This document shows, one piece after another, positions 36,707-44,366 of a stretch of 64,000 nucleotides of DNA. How positions within the stretch are numbered: the stretch's first letter is position 1; each line of letters starts with the position of its first letter. Below the pieces are notes generated by a model. That model saw only the letters and a program-made list of their open reading frames with translations, ran no database searches and had not been told where the DNA came from. The DNA is from Ruminiclostridium cellulolyticum H10. Lineage in GTDB: Bacteria > Bacillota > Clostridia > Acetivibrionales > DSM-1351. Where the stretch lies: assembly GCF_000022065.1 (NCBI RefSeq), contig NC_011898.1, positions 3,413,501 through 3,477,500 of the forward strand. Direction: 5' to 3'. The translations under genes and the position numbers were made by a program.

Positions 36707-37243
36707 TTAGAAAAACCTTCTATTCCTTTTTGGTTTTGGCTTTCTAGGCTGCAGCCCAAGCAGCTTTCTTGCGTATCCTGTAACGTCAAACTTCTTATAC
36801 CCTGCAAAATATCCTAAAAATGATATTAATATAACTGTAAACCACGCCACAATATAACCTATTACAGAATAATTCATGGATTTTTCAATAAAAAGCATTG
36901 GTGCCGCAAGCCCTTTAATAAGATTGGCTCTTAAAACTGGAAAATTAACACCCTCTATTGAAAAATCAAGAAAAGATATTATTACCTGAATAATTGCAAA
37001 AGGTACAACAGCCAAAAACCCGTAAATTGCTCCATCGTAGTATTGAATAGAACCGTACCGACGGTTGTTCACTCCGGCTAAGTGGTGAAGTTCAGCATAA
37101 ATAAACACAATCAATATCACGAATACAAAGACCGAAAACAAGCTCAGTCTTTTATAAAATGCCGGAAAAAATATGTAGAAAATCAGCATGGCAATCAAAT
37201 AAGTTTTTAAAACTGTCCAGCTTCCAGATAAATACTTTTTCAT
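36707..37243 (-). CDS. Unknown integral membrane protein
   Basis: This 178-residue protein has about four hydrophobic helices (YLIAMLIFYIFFPAF, FSVFVFVILIVFIYAE, AIYGFLAVVPFAIIQVI, GYIVAWFTVILISFLGYF) and a strongly basic C-terminal tail (RKPKPKRNRRF), expected on the cytoplasmic side. I recognise no family. GGAG lies before ATG. Its stop immediately precedes the start of the HEAT-like gene with no gap, so they form one unit. Confidence 0.75.
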   Translation of the reverse strand: MKKYLSGSWTVLKTYLIAMLIFYIFFPAFYKRLSLFSVFVFVILIVFIYAELHHLAGVNNRRYGSIQYYDGAIYGFLAVVPFAIIQVIISFLDFSIEGVNFPVLRANLIKGLAAPMLFIEKSMNYSVIGYIVAWFTVILISFLGYFAGYKKFDVTGYARKLLGLQPRKPKPKRNRRFF

Positions 37244-37320
37244 AATTCTCCTTTCAAAAGCACAAATTAAGTCAACTTCAATATTATATTATTATCACAA
37301 AACGGGCTAACTATTGCAAG

Positions 37321-39090
37321 CTAAAAATCACATTCAATAAGACCTTTTTTTATTGTTTGAAGCTTACTATAGTTTGTGGACTTATTGCCTTTAAGATACA
37401 AAATATTTAATTGTTTTAGCTTTGCAACAGGTGAAAAATCATTTATGGTATTTTCCCTGATATATAGTTCCGTAAGCTGTGTCAAACCTGCTAAAGCACT
37501 GATATTGGAAACCTTGTTTCCGTTAATTGACAAAACTTGCAACTTTGTTAAACCTTTAATCGGAGAAATATCTTTTATACCGTTTTTATATAGATAAAGC
37601 ACTCTCAGGTTTTTTAATGAGGCCAATGCAGACACGCTTGTAAGCTTTGTGTTGCTTAAATCCAGGTACTCCAGATTCGTAAGCTGCTTTAAATCATTTA
37701 ATGTCTTGTACCCTGCGGGAATTTTTAATCTGTACACCTTTGCCAAATCTGACTTGTATAATGTTCCCGAAGGCTTGAATAGTTTGGTTCTTACAGCCTT
37801 TTCAACGACCTTGTCGGCAAAGGTTACTTTGGTTTGTGAAGTTGGGGCTTCAAAAAGCAGTGATTTAACTATTGTATCCCAAACATCAAGACCATATATC
37901 TTTGCAGTTTTGTCAGTATAATCAGGAACATTTGAAAGGCTCCACAGAGATACTCCGCCTATGCCGTACTGTTTTGAAATATCTATTTTAGCCTTTACAC
38001 TTCTGCTGTTTTCGTAAAGACAAATGTTTTGGGTACTATTGTTTATATTGAAATATTGCATAACAGGACTTTGGAGTTCATTATTATAGCTATATGTAAT
38101 TAATTTACCATTACCGTCCTTATTTATAACTCTGTCATACAGCATCTTATACGTAGGAGTATCACGTACCTCCAAGCTTACAGCCTTTTTCCCTGCCTTG
38201 CCCCAGGTAGAACCCTTTGCCACCGAAAATCTCCACTGTGCAGCATCAAAGCTTATCTGAAGCATTATTTTATTCAAATTGTTTTTACTAACGTATTTTT
38301 TTACGTCCTCCATTACATGCTGAATTTCCTTAATAGGGGCAAGACTGTCTATAGGGTTCAGGCTATCATATCCGGTATACTGCATCACCTGTTCTTTAGT
38401 TAGCTTTGTCAATGGCTCATAATCATGTGCCATTATTATCATTTTATCAGCCGTCTGGGAGATGGATGAATAATCGTAGCCAGAATAATACCGTAAAGGA
38501 TTTACTGCCACATACAGTTTTTTATTTATTTCCGCCAGTTTGGGTTTTAGTTCTTTCAGAAACTGGTTAAAAAAGCTTGCTGTTTTCTGTCCGTTGAGTC
38601 CTTCTATGTCAATAACAACCCCGTCAAAATAAATATTATTACCATGTGATACATCACTTTTTAGAAGATCTGTTATAGACTTAATGGCTTTCTCTCTCTG
38701 TTCCTTGTAAGGAAGAATTTTTTCGGCATTTGAACTATCTGAGAAAATCCCAAATTGAATTGACTTGTTCTTGCTTTTTGCATATTTAAGAACCTCAATA
38801 TAATCAGAGGGATAATAAAAATCAGTATTTCCATTTTTACCGTATGTAGTATTTATACCGTCTGTCAGGTCACTGTAAATCCTGCCCCATAGGAAGCTGA
38901 CAGAGTCCAGTGAATCTATGTATTTTTTTAAACTATCCGAGAAAGTAGCCTGAGCAGGGTAAAAAGCATGAAGTTCAAGCTTGTTTTTAGTTACTGCCTG
39001 TACCTCCGGTGCAATCGGAGAAACAATCCCAAAAGCCATGGCCGTTATAAGTATCATGCAAATAAGTGTTTTATGTATTTTCATTTTCAT
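37321..39090 (-). CDS. Secreted GH18-like protein with leucine-rich repeats
   Basis: This 589-residue protein begins with a signal peptide (hydrophobic 8-26, cleavage near VQA). Residues 35-400 resemble a glycoside hydrolase 18 barrel: YFDGVVIDIEG is the DxxDxDxE motif, with the catalytic Glu and one Asp kept but Val in place of the middle Asp. LYVAVNPLRYY, KMIIMAHDYEP and GGVSLWSLSN are typical later strands. From about 425 the C-terminus carries leucine-rich repeats (NLEYLDLSNTKLTSVSALAS and four more). There is no dockerin or cellulose-binding module. It probably binds or cuts an N-acetylglucosamine polymer at the cell surface; the altered motif makes activity uncertain. Confidence 0.85.
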   Translation of the reverse strand: MKMKIHKTLICMILITAMAFGIVSPIAPEVQAVTKNKLELHAFYPAQATFSDSLKKYIDSLDSVSFLWGRIYSDLTDGINTTYGKNGNTDFYYPSDYIEVLKYAKSKNKSIQFGIFSDSSNAEKILPYKEQREKAIKSITDLLKSDVSHGNNIYFDGVVIDIEGLNGQKTASFFNQFLKELKPKLAEINKKLYVAVNPLRYYSGYDYSSISQTADKMIIMAHDYEPLTKLTKEQVMQYTGYDSLNPIDSLAPIKEIQHVMEDVKKYVSKNNLNKIMLQISFDAAQWRFSVAKGSTWGKAGKKAVSLEVRDTPTYKMLYDRVINKDGNGKLITYSYNNELQSPVMQYFNINNSTQNICLYENSRSVKAKIDISKQYGIGGVSLWSLSNVPDYTDKTAKIYGLDVWDTIVKSLLFEAPTSQTKVTFADKVVEKAVRTKLFKPSGTLYKSDLAKVYRLKIPAGYKTLNDLKQLTNLEYLDLSNTKLTSVSALASLKNLRVLYLYKNGIKDISPIKGLTKLQVLSINGNKVSNISALAGLTQLTELYIRENTINDFSPVAKLKQLNILYLKGNKSTNYSKLQTIKKGLIECDF

Positions 39091-39238
39091 TGCCCACCTT
39101 TTTAATTATATACTGATTTTATCATATCAGGCTGGAACCATATGTTAAAAATTAGTTACAGAGCAGAGAACAAATACATGCCAGTCATCATACAATACAT
39201 TATGCAATCAAAAGCCGTCTATAAAAGGAGTGTTTGCA

Positions 39239-39571
39239 ATGAATATAGGTGATAAGGCAAAAGAGCTTACAAATGCAGTAATGGGTACAAAGGAATACAT
39301 AGAGCTTAAACAGGCTAAATCAGTTATTGATAAAAACAAAGCATTGCGTTCCAAGATTGAGGATTTCAAGAAAAAAGAGGATTCCTTATATAAAGGAAAG
39401 CTATCCTCAAATGACGCTCAAAAAAGAGCAGCAGAATTGAACAAAATCTTTGAAAATCTGAATAATATACCTGAGGTTAGCAGGTTTGTTAATGCAGAGA
39501 AGTCCTTCAATGATATGCTTCAAAAAATTTATAGACAAGTTAACGACACCCTTGAAGCATCATTAAAATAA
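39239..39571 (+). CDS. YlbF/YmcA-family protein
   Basis: This 110-residue, all-helical, charged protein has the layout of the Com_YlbF (DUF964) family: an N-terminal helix (MNIGDKAKELTNAV), then YIELKQAKSVIDKN, a middle helix (LRSKIEDFKKKEDSL) and VSRFVNAEKSFNDMLQKIY. In Bacillus, YlbF and YmcA with YaaT help RNase Y and affect competence, biofilm and sporulation. Whether this paralogue does so is not shown. AAAGGAG is spaced for ATG 39239; an in-frame GTG at 39230 is too close to it. It is divergent from the GH18 gene and followed by a terminator. Confidence 0.85.
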   Translation: MNIGDKAKELTNAVMGTKEYIELKQAKSVIDKNKALRSKIEDFKKKEDSLYKGKLSSNDAQKRAAELNKIFENLNNIPEVSRFVNAEKSFNDMLQKIYRQVNDTLEASLK

Positions 39572-39589
39572 TTTATTTTTTATTGCACT

Positions 39590-39619
39590 AAAAAGCCGGA
39601 TTGCATTTCCGGCCTTTTT
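39590..39619. terminator. Terminator, YlbF-like gene/coat-like gene
   Basis: AAAAAGCCGGA pairs with TCCGGCCTTTTT apart from one bulged base. It serves the YlbF-like gene and possibly the convergent coat-like gene. Confidence 0.8.
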
Positions 39620-39632
39620 AGCGTTTAATTCT

Positions 39633-40070
39633 CTATACTGCATTATGCACAAAGGAAACTATCGATGCAACAGGTATATCAGTCACCGAGCCCACGGTGT
39701 AAACAGGTAACGAATCCCAGCCTCCTGCAGTTGCAGCTCCATTTATACTTGCCGGTAAAACTGGCCCTGGGCCATATGCTCCCATTGAATATCCACCAGA
39801 AATACCGCAGTGTCCTCCACCATATCCGGATCCATATCCGGCATTAAATCCGGTACATGCATTACCTAATGAACATCCCGGCGGTGGACCGATTCTAGTT
39901 ATCAGTCTTACAAAGACAGGGTTTACAGCTAATAGAACTCCGGTAAAACCAGAGCCGGATTGACCACCGCTGCTTGTAAAAATAGTTACGGTCTGGCCTA
40001 TATAACTTGCAAGCAGTGCGTCCCAATTACCTACTGGTGATGCTCCAGCAAATCCACATCCTTCTCCCAT
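39633..40070 (-). CDS. Glycine-rich spore-coat-like protein, paralogue A
   Basis: This 145-residue protein is one of three paralogues here (the others end at 40238 and 41158). All share an N-terminal block (NWDALLASYIGQTVTIFTSS, then GFTGVLLAVNPVFVRL, RIGPPPGCSLGNACT), a variable Gly/Tyr-rich middle, and a C-terminal block (GGWDSLPVYTVGSV, IVSFVHNAV). The N-terminal block looks like a small beta-barrel. A sigma-K-like promoter stands upstream, which supports a mother-cell coat role. AAAGGAG fits the ATG at 40070, nine codons inside the longest frame. I recognise no named family. Confidence 0.8.
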   Translation of the reverse strand: MGEGCGFAGASPVGNWDALLASYIGQTVTIFTSSGGQSGSGFTGVLLAVNPVFVRLITRIGPPPGCSLGNACTGFNAGYGSGYGGGHCGISGGYSMGAYGPGPVLPASINGAATAGGWDSLPVYTVGSVTDIPVASIVSFVHNAV

Positions 40071-40119
40071 TTGAATAACTCCTTTCAAAGTATACATTTA
40101 TCGAGTAACCACTCTATTT

Positions 40120-40148
40120 CATATTATGTTCACACTATACATAATGTT
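40120..40148 (-). promoter_or_regulatory. Sigma-K-like promoter, paralogue A
   Basis: On the minus strand AAC is followed by 17 bases and CATAATATG, about 50 bases before the start. The same spacing and core recur at three other coat-like genes. Confidence 0.65.
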
Positions 40149-40237
40149 ACTTTTATATAATTTTGATATTTAATAGGCTCTAAAAAATATTGAGACTGGT
40201 AAAAACCAGTCTCTGTCATTTATCCTAATTCCGTATA

Positions 40238-40711
40238 TTAAACTGCATTATGGACAAAGGAAACTATTGATGGGATAGGTATATCTGTTACTGAACCTAC
40301 GGTATATACCGGAATTGAATCCCATCCTCCCGCAGTTACAGCACCGTTTACATTTGCAGGCACTATCGGACCTGAACCTGACATTCCGACACCATATCCA
40401 CCAAAGCCTGACCCACAGCAATTTCCAGAGCCATAACCTCCGCCGTAGCCTTTACCACCGTCTACTGAAAAATTCGTACAAGAATTCCCAAGAGAACATC
40501 CCGGAGGAGGACCTATTCTGGTAAGAAGCCTTACAAATACAGAATTAACAGTCATCAATACACCAGTGAAGCCTGAACCGGAATCGCCGCCACTGCTTGT
40601 AAAAATAGTTACCGTCTGTCCTATATATTTTGCAAGCAAAGCCTCCCAGTTCACAACGGGTGAACACGCTGCCTTTGTTGTTCCACGTTCAAATTCAAAT
40701 TCTTCTGACAT
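40238..40711 (-). CDS. Glycine-rich spore-coat-like protein, paralogue B
   Basis: This 157-residue member of the same family has conserved blocks from residue 19 (VNWEALLAKYIGQTVTIFTS) and RIGPPPGCSLGNSCT, with a Gly/Tyr/Cys middle (GYGGGYGSGNCCGSG) and the closing IVSFVHNAV. It has an acidic N-terminal extension (SEEFEFERG) absent in paralogue A. Its own sigma-K-like promoter lies at 40743-40771 and AAGGAGG precedes the ATG. The terminator at 40781-40826 isolates it from the genes upstream. A coat function is inferred. Confidence 0.8.
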   Translation of the reverse strand: MSEEFEFERGTTKAACSPVVNWEALLAKYIGQTVTIFTSSGGDSGSGFTGVLMTVNSVFVRLLTRIGPPPGCSLGNSCTNFSVDGGKGYGGGYGSGNCCGSGFGGYGVGMSGSGPIVPANVNGAVTAGGWDSIPVYTVGSVTDIPIPSIVSFVHNAV

Positions 40712-40742
40712 TCCACTTCCTCCTTATATACTTAATCTAATT

Positions 40743-40771
40743 CATCTTATGTGAACTATAAAACAAATGTG
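40743..40771 (-). promoter_or_regulatory. Sigma-K-like promoter, paralogue B
   Basis: On the minus strand CAC is followed by 17 bases and CATAAGATG, about 30 bases upstream of the start. Confidence 0.65.
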
Positions 40772-40780
40772 ACTAATAAT

Positions 40781-40826
40781 AAAAAAACAACGACCTGACG
40801 GGCTTCCGTCAGGTCGTTGTTTTTTT
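40781..40826 (-). terminator. Perfect 21-base terminator stem
   Basis: A 21-base perfect inverted repeat with a 4-base loop has a poly-A and a poly-T end. On the minus strand it follows the Gly/Tyr-rich gene ending at 40839. Confidence 0.95.
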
Positions 40827-40838
40827 ATTATATCGGGC

Positions 40839-41135
40839 TCAATAACCATAGTTATTGTAGTCATACCTGCTATATCCTCCGTAGCTATTGCCATAGCTGG
40901 GATTTCCATAGAATCCGAAAGGCGATCCATAATAATTCCCACAGAACTGGTTTCCATACCCGCTATAAGGATTGTAGCCTCCGAAGTTACCGTATCCCCC
41001 GTAACCTATGTTTCCGTAGAGTCCGAATGGAGATCCGAAACTATAACCGTTGTAAAGTGAATAAAGATAGGGCTGCATTGACCCTCCGTAGAGTCCTCCG
41101 TAAAAAGGTAAATATCTTGTATCCGTAGCACTCAC
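40839..41135 (-). CDS. Gly/Tyr-rich spore-coat-like protein
   Basis: This protein of about 98 residues is dominated by Gly, Tyr, Asn, Ser and Phe in repeats such as FGSPFGLYGN, GYGGYGNFGGYN and FYGNPSYGNSYGGY, a composition typical of structural coat or exosporium proteins that crosslink through tyrosine. It lies 22 bases after paralogue C and probably shares its transcript. The start is unclear: the only in-frame GTG overlaps the AGGAGG site itself, an ACG lies at normal spacing, and the first in-frame ATG is at codon 15. Confidence 0.7.
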   Translation of the reverse strand: MSATDTRYLPFYGGLYGGSMQPYLYSLYNGYSFGSPFGLYGNIGYGGYGNFGGYNPYSGYGNQFCGNYYGSPFGFYGNPSYGNSYGGYSRYDYNNYGY

Positions 41136-41157
41136 CTCCTAGGCTAAATTACCTTCA

Positions 41158-41583
41158 TTAAACTGCACTGTGTACAAAAGAAACAATCGCTGCAATAGGT
41201 ATGTCTACTACAGAACCAACCGTATAAACAGGCAAGTTACTCCAGCCTCCTGCATTAGCAGCTCCAACCTGTCCTGCCGGGCCAATCGGTCCGTACCCTG
41301 AACCGCAGCCTGTTCCATAACCAGTACCAAAACCTGTACCATAACCTCCCTGATTAAATCCGGTACATGCATTGCCCAGAGAACATCCCGGAGGTGGCCC
41401 AATTCTGGAAAGTAATCTTATAAAAACAGGATTAACTGCTAAAATTACTCCTGTAAAACCAGATCCCGACTGACCGCCACTGCTTGTAAAAATTGTTACA
41501 GTCTCTCCAACATAGCTCGCAAGCAAGGCACCCCAATTTGTTGCAGGCGACATGCCTCCGCCACTTCCACAACCATCTGACAT
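41158..41583 (-). CDS. Glycine-rich spore-coat-like protein, paralogue C
   Basis: This 141-residue third paralogue has the same N-terminal block (NWGALLASYVGETVTIFTSS and RIGPPPGCSLGNACT) and C-terminal block (GGWSNLPVYTVGSVVDIP, AIVSFVHSAV). The middle is a GTGFGTGYGTGCGSGYG repeat. AAAGGAG precedes ATG. The sigma-K-like promoter at 41617-41645 has the best consensus of the four, CATAAAGTA. It probably drives the Gly/Tyr-rich gene as well. Confidence 0.8.
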   Translation of the reverse strand: MSDGCGSGGGMSPATNWGALLASYVGETVTIFTSSGGQSGSGFTGVILAVNPVFIRLLSRIGPPPGCSLGNACTGFNQGGYGTGFGTGYGTGCGSGYGPIGPAGQVGAANAGGWSNLPVYTVGSVVDIPIAAIVSFVHSAV

Positions 41584-41616
41584 AGTACGCTATCTCCTTT
41601 CATTTATCTTATACTA

Positions 41617-41645
41617 TACTTTATGTCTACTACCTAACCTATGTT
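41617..41645 (-). promoter_or_regulatory. Sigma-K-like promoter, paralogue C
   Basis: On the minus strand AAC is followed by 17 bases and CATAAAGTA, which fits the published sigma-K -10 pattern CATAnnnTA fully. Confidence 0.7.
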
Positions 41646-41661
41646 ACTTTTGAGATAACTT

Positions 41662-42033
41662 TTATATTTGAGTATCCTTTAATATTTCAACCCTGACTTT
41701 TTCGTAAGGTTCTTCGTCCCTGCTTTTCGATTGTGAAAAAACATGGATATCCATACATGCATTTTGCATGTTTTCATATCCGGTACCATCATTTGATATC
41801 ACATTATAGCTTATTATATTATGGAAATTAAAAGGTACTATTTTGCCGGAATCATCCATATAGTTGATTTCCAGTTTTTCAATCTGAGAATCAACAGGAC
41901 TAGTCCAATAAGGTTTAAAACCGACTCCTATAATTCTTCCACTAATCCCATAGGAAGGTATATTAAGCCTGCATCCTTGTCTGGCAAGATTCAAGAGTGC
42001 AAACTTCAGTTTTTCAATCTGTTTATAATCCAT
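41662..42033 (-). CDS. Unknown protein in the coat-like cluster
   Basis: This protein of about 123 residues is unrecognised. It is beta-rich in the middle (GCRLNIPSYGISGRIIGVGF, then KLEINYMDDSGKIVPFNF) with helices at both ends. It has no Gly-rich segment and is unlike the three paralogues. A sigma-K-like promoter lies at 42077-42105 and the gene is next to them, so late sporulation expression is likely. A GTG three codons upstream is in frame, but GGAAGTGAG suits the ATG at 42033. Confidence 0.7.
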   Translation of the reverse strand: MDYKQIEKLKFALLNLARQGCRLNIPSYGISGRIIGVGFKPYWTSPVDSQIEKLEINYMDDSGKIVPFNFHNIISYNVISNDGTGYENMQNACMDIHVFSQSKSRDEEPYEKVRVEILKDTQI

Positions 42034-42076
42034 TAAACTCACTTCCGTAAACCTACCACCAATTAATCAGCTACTA

Positions 42077-42105
42077 CATTTTATGTTTACTCTATTATTT
42101 AGGTT
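42077..42105 (-). promoter_or_regulatory. Sigma-K-like promoter, 41662 gene
   Basis: On the minus strand AAC is followed by 17 bases and CATAAAATG, about 45 bases before the start. Confidence 0.65.
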
Positions 42106-42190
42106 ACATAAATTATTTGACATTTAAAGAGAATTTTACCTGGCCTGAATCAATGTACTCCTGTAGAAAACATAAAGATTTGAATAACAA

Positions 42191-42240
42191 AAAAGCATAA
42201 CTGTTTAACCCTCTTATAAGGTTACAGTCATGCTTCTTTT
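42191..42240 (-). terminator. Terminator of the tRNA cluster
   Basis: A near-perfect stem (AAAAGCATAACTGT with ACAGTCATGCTTCTTTT, plus AACC/GGTT) runs into TTTTTTG on the minus strand, just after tRNA-Cys. Confidence 0.85.
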
Positions 42241-42247
42241 AAATATT

Positions 42248-42322
<75 letters not shown>

Positions 42323-42366
42323 ATCAATATTGAGGCAGACCACGTATGCAATCTGCCTCATTTTTT

Positions 42367-42441
42367 TGGAGCGGGTTAAGAGATTCGAACTCTCGACTTT
42401 CACCTTGGCAAGGTGACACTCTACCACTGAGTTAAACCCGC
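42367..42441 (-). tRNA. tRNA-Gly (GCC)
   Basis: The acceptor GCGGGTT, the anticodon loop TTGCCAA (GCC) and GTTCGAATC in the T arm are all present. CCA is encoded. Confidence 0.97.
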
Positions 42442-42480
42442 ATTTTAAACTGAATAGCTTTTAAGCTTTTCAATTCAATT

Positions 42481-42556
42481 TGGTGCCCAGAGCCGGAATC
42501 GAACCAGCGACACGGGGATTTTCAGTCCCCTGCTCTACCGACTGAGCTATCTGGGC
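42481..42556 (-). tRNA. tRNA-Phe (GAA)
   Basis: The acceptor GCCCAGA, the anticodon loop CTGAAAA (GAA) and the T arm GGTTCGATTCC are present, with CCA encoded. Confidence 0.97.
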
Positions 42557-42560
42557 AAAT

Positions 42561-42637
42561 TGGCGACCCGGAACGGGCTCGAACCGTCGACCTCCAGCGT
42601 GACAGGCTGGCATTCTAACCAACTGAACTACCGGGCC
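42561..42637 (-). tRNA. tRNA-Asp (GTC)
   Basis: The acceptor GGCCCGG, the anticodon loop CTGTCAC (GTC) and the T arm GGTTCGAGCCC are present, with CCA encoded. It lies four bases from tRNA-Phe. Confidence 0.97.
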
Positions 42638-42657
42638 AATTATATCTCTCACGGAAA

Positions 42658-42733
42658 TGGTGGGAACTATAGGGCTCGAACCTATGACCCTCTGCTTGTA
42701 AGGCAGATGCTCTCCCAGCTGAGCTAAGCTCCC
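42658..42733 (-). tRNA. tRNA-Val (TAC)
   Basis: The acceptor GGGAGCT, the anticodon loop CTTACAA (TAC) and the T arm GGTTCGAGCCC are present, with CCA encoded. It is the first gene after the cluster promoter. Confidence 0.97.
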
Positions 42734-42761
42734 AAGGAAAATTCCGTGAGCGACAATTGAT

Positions 42762-42790
42762 AGTATACATTGCTTGCTTATTAAAGTCAA
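42762..42790 (-). promoter_or_regulatory. Promoter of the tRNA cluster
   Basis: TTGACT and TATACT are separated by 17 bases on the minus strand, about 30 bases before tRNA-Val. It is a near-consensus sigma-A promoter. Confidence 0.88.
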
Positions 42791-42880
42791 CAGGTTTTTT
42801 ATATTTTTTTAAAAAAATATTTTGATCAAACTTTAAAATACTCTATAAAGCTTAAAATATCAAGCATGTATTAATTTTAA

Positions 42881-43759
42881 TTATTTTACATTTTCCTTTA
42901 CAATATTCTCAATGTCCTGATGAGAAAAGTTATATTTTGTATTGCAAAAATGACATTGAAGTTCTGCACCTTTTCCATCTTCAAAAATTTCAAGTAAATC
43001 CTTTTTACCAATACTGATAAGATTTCTCTCCATTCTCTCCCTCGTACAATTACATTTGAAGCTACATGGAACTGTTTCAACAATTTTCGGTTCCATTCCT
43101 TCTAATAGCATATTCAGTATTTGCTCGGGTGTCGTTCCTTCCGATATGAGTTTTGAGACAGAAGGAAAGCCTATAAGTCGTTTTTCCAACGTTGCAACTG
43201 TTTCTTCTTCTGCCCCTGGCATCATCTGTACTATAAATCCCCCGGCTCCTATTACTCCTGTAGCATCTATTAAAACGCCTAAAGCTACCGTAGAAGGTAC
43301 TTGTTCCGATGTTGCAAAGTAATATGTCAGGTCATCGGCTATTTCACCGGAAACAAGCTGTGAAAGACCTATATAGGGTTCCTTAAGTCCCATATCCCTT
43401 ATGACATTGATATAACCGTAACCCATTGCAGTTCGAATATCGAGTTTACCACGTTCGTTAAGAGGGAGGTAAACATTGGGATTATGCACATAACCTCTCA
43501 CATTCGCCTTGGAGTCAGATACAACAACGATTCCTCCCAACGGCCCGTCACCTTTTAGCTGTATTGTCAATTTGTCATTTTCGCCTTTCAGCATCTTGGA
43601 CATCATTCCCGCTGCCGTCATCGTTCGTCCTAAAGCAGCAGTCGCTATTGGGGACAGCCCGTGTATTTCAGCCGCCTGTCCTACCATTTCGGTGGTCATG
43701 GCCCCAAAAGCTCTTACAGTTCCCTGGGCAGCAGTCATTCTAACTATATAATCACCCAT
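42881..43759 (-). CDS. hslO: Redox-regulated chaperone Hsp33
   Basis: This 292-residue chaperone is activated by oxidation. The N-terminal substrate-binding domain (from MTAAQGTVRAFGAMTTEMV) is followed by the C-terminal zinc switch with four cysteines: CNC (about 233-235) and CHFC (about 268-271). All four are present, so the redox switch should work. GGAGG sits before ATG. It is alone between the tRNA cluster and the cold-shock gene. In an anaerobe it would protect proteins during air exposure. Confidence 0.95.
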   Translation of the reverse strand: MGDYIVRMTAAQGTVRAFGAMTTEMVGQAAEIHGLSPIATAALGRTMTAAGMMSKMLKGENDKLTIQLKGDGPLGGIVVVSDSKANVRGYVHNPNVYLPLNERGKLDIRTAMGYGYINVIRDMGLKEPYIGLSQLVSGEIADDLTYYFATSEQVPSTVALGVLIDATGVIGAGGFIVQMMPGAEEETVATLEKRLIGFPSVSKLISEGTTPEQILNMLLEGMEPKIVETVPCSFKCNCTRERMERNLISIGKKDLLEIFEDGKGAELQCHFCNTKYNFSHQDIENIVKENVK

Positions 43760-43848
43760 ATATCCTCCGTACTCTGTAGCTATATTAAGTTACAGTTTAT
43801 ATAATATTAATTTAAAGCGTGAATCAAATAGTCCCATACATATTGAAA

Positions 43849-43874
43849 GCCCCGATATCGTAAAATATCGGGGC
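43849..43874 (-). terminator. Terminator of the cold-shock gene
   Basis: A 10-base perfect stem (GCCCCGATAT/ATATCGGGGC) lies after the stop of the gene ending at 43910, followed on the minus strand by TTTCAAT. Confidence 0.8.
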
Positions 43875-43909
43875 ATTAATGGCTACTTCAGTATATAGTT
43901 AAAGCAATA

Positions 43910-44110
43910 TTATGCTCTCTGAACGTTTGCAGCCTGAGGACCCTTAGCTCCTTCAACAACGTCAAATACTACTTCTGAGCCTTCCTCAAGTGTTTTGTAT
44001 CCATCCATAGTGATTGCTGAAAAATGAACAAATACGTCATTTCCGCCATCTCTTTCGATAAATCCAAATCCTTTTTCAGCGTTGAACCACTTAACTCTAC
44101 CTTTTTCCAT
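43910..44110 (-). CDS. Cold-shock protein, CspA family
   Basis: This 66-residue single-domain nucleic-acid-binding protein has both RNP motifs, KGFGFI (RNP1) and VFVHFS (RNP2), and the family start [11 protein letters not shown]. It acts as an RNA chaperone in the cytoplasm. AGGAGG is 9 bases before ATG. A consensus promoter (44181-44209) leaves a leader of about 65 bases, shorter than the long cold-responsive leader of E. coli cspA. Confidence 0.97.
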   Translation of the reverse strand: MEKGRVKWFNAEKGFGFIERDGGNDVFVHFSAITMDGYKTLEEGSEVVFDVVEGAKGPQAANVQRA

Positions 44111-44180
44111 TATAAAATTCCTCCTGAATATAACTAAACTGTGTGACGAACAATTATCGCCACTATTGATAACATATAGA

Positions 44181-44209
44181 AGTTTAACACATAAGACTTA
44201 AACTGTCAA
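44181..44209 (-). promoter_or_regulatory. Promoter of the cold-shock gene
   Basis: TTGACA and TAAACT are 17 bases apart on the minus strand. The 44210-44366 part of the gap shows no other signal. Confidence 0.85.
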
Positions 44210-44366
44210 ATTATATTTAACTTATAATATGCCCTTTAAAATCTTTTCACCCGATGAAATTGATTCAAGCTTATTTTTTCACCATAATCAGCATTTATTC
44301 CTAAACTCCTTTGGAATCTCTTTCAACCTGAAAACAAATATTCCAAAACTGTTTATGTTACCATTT

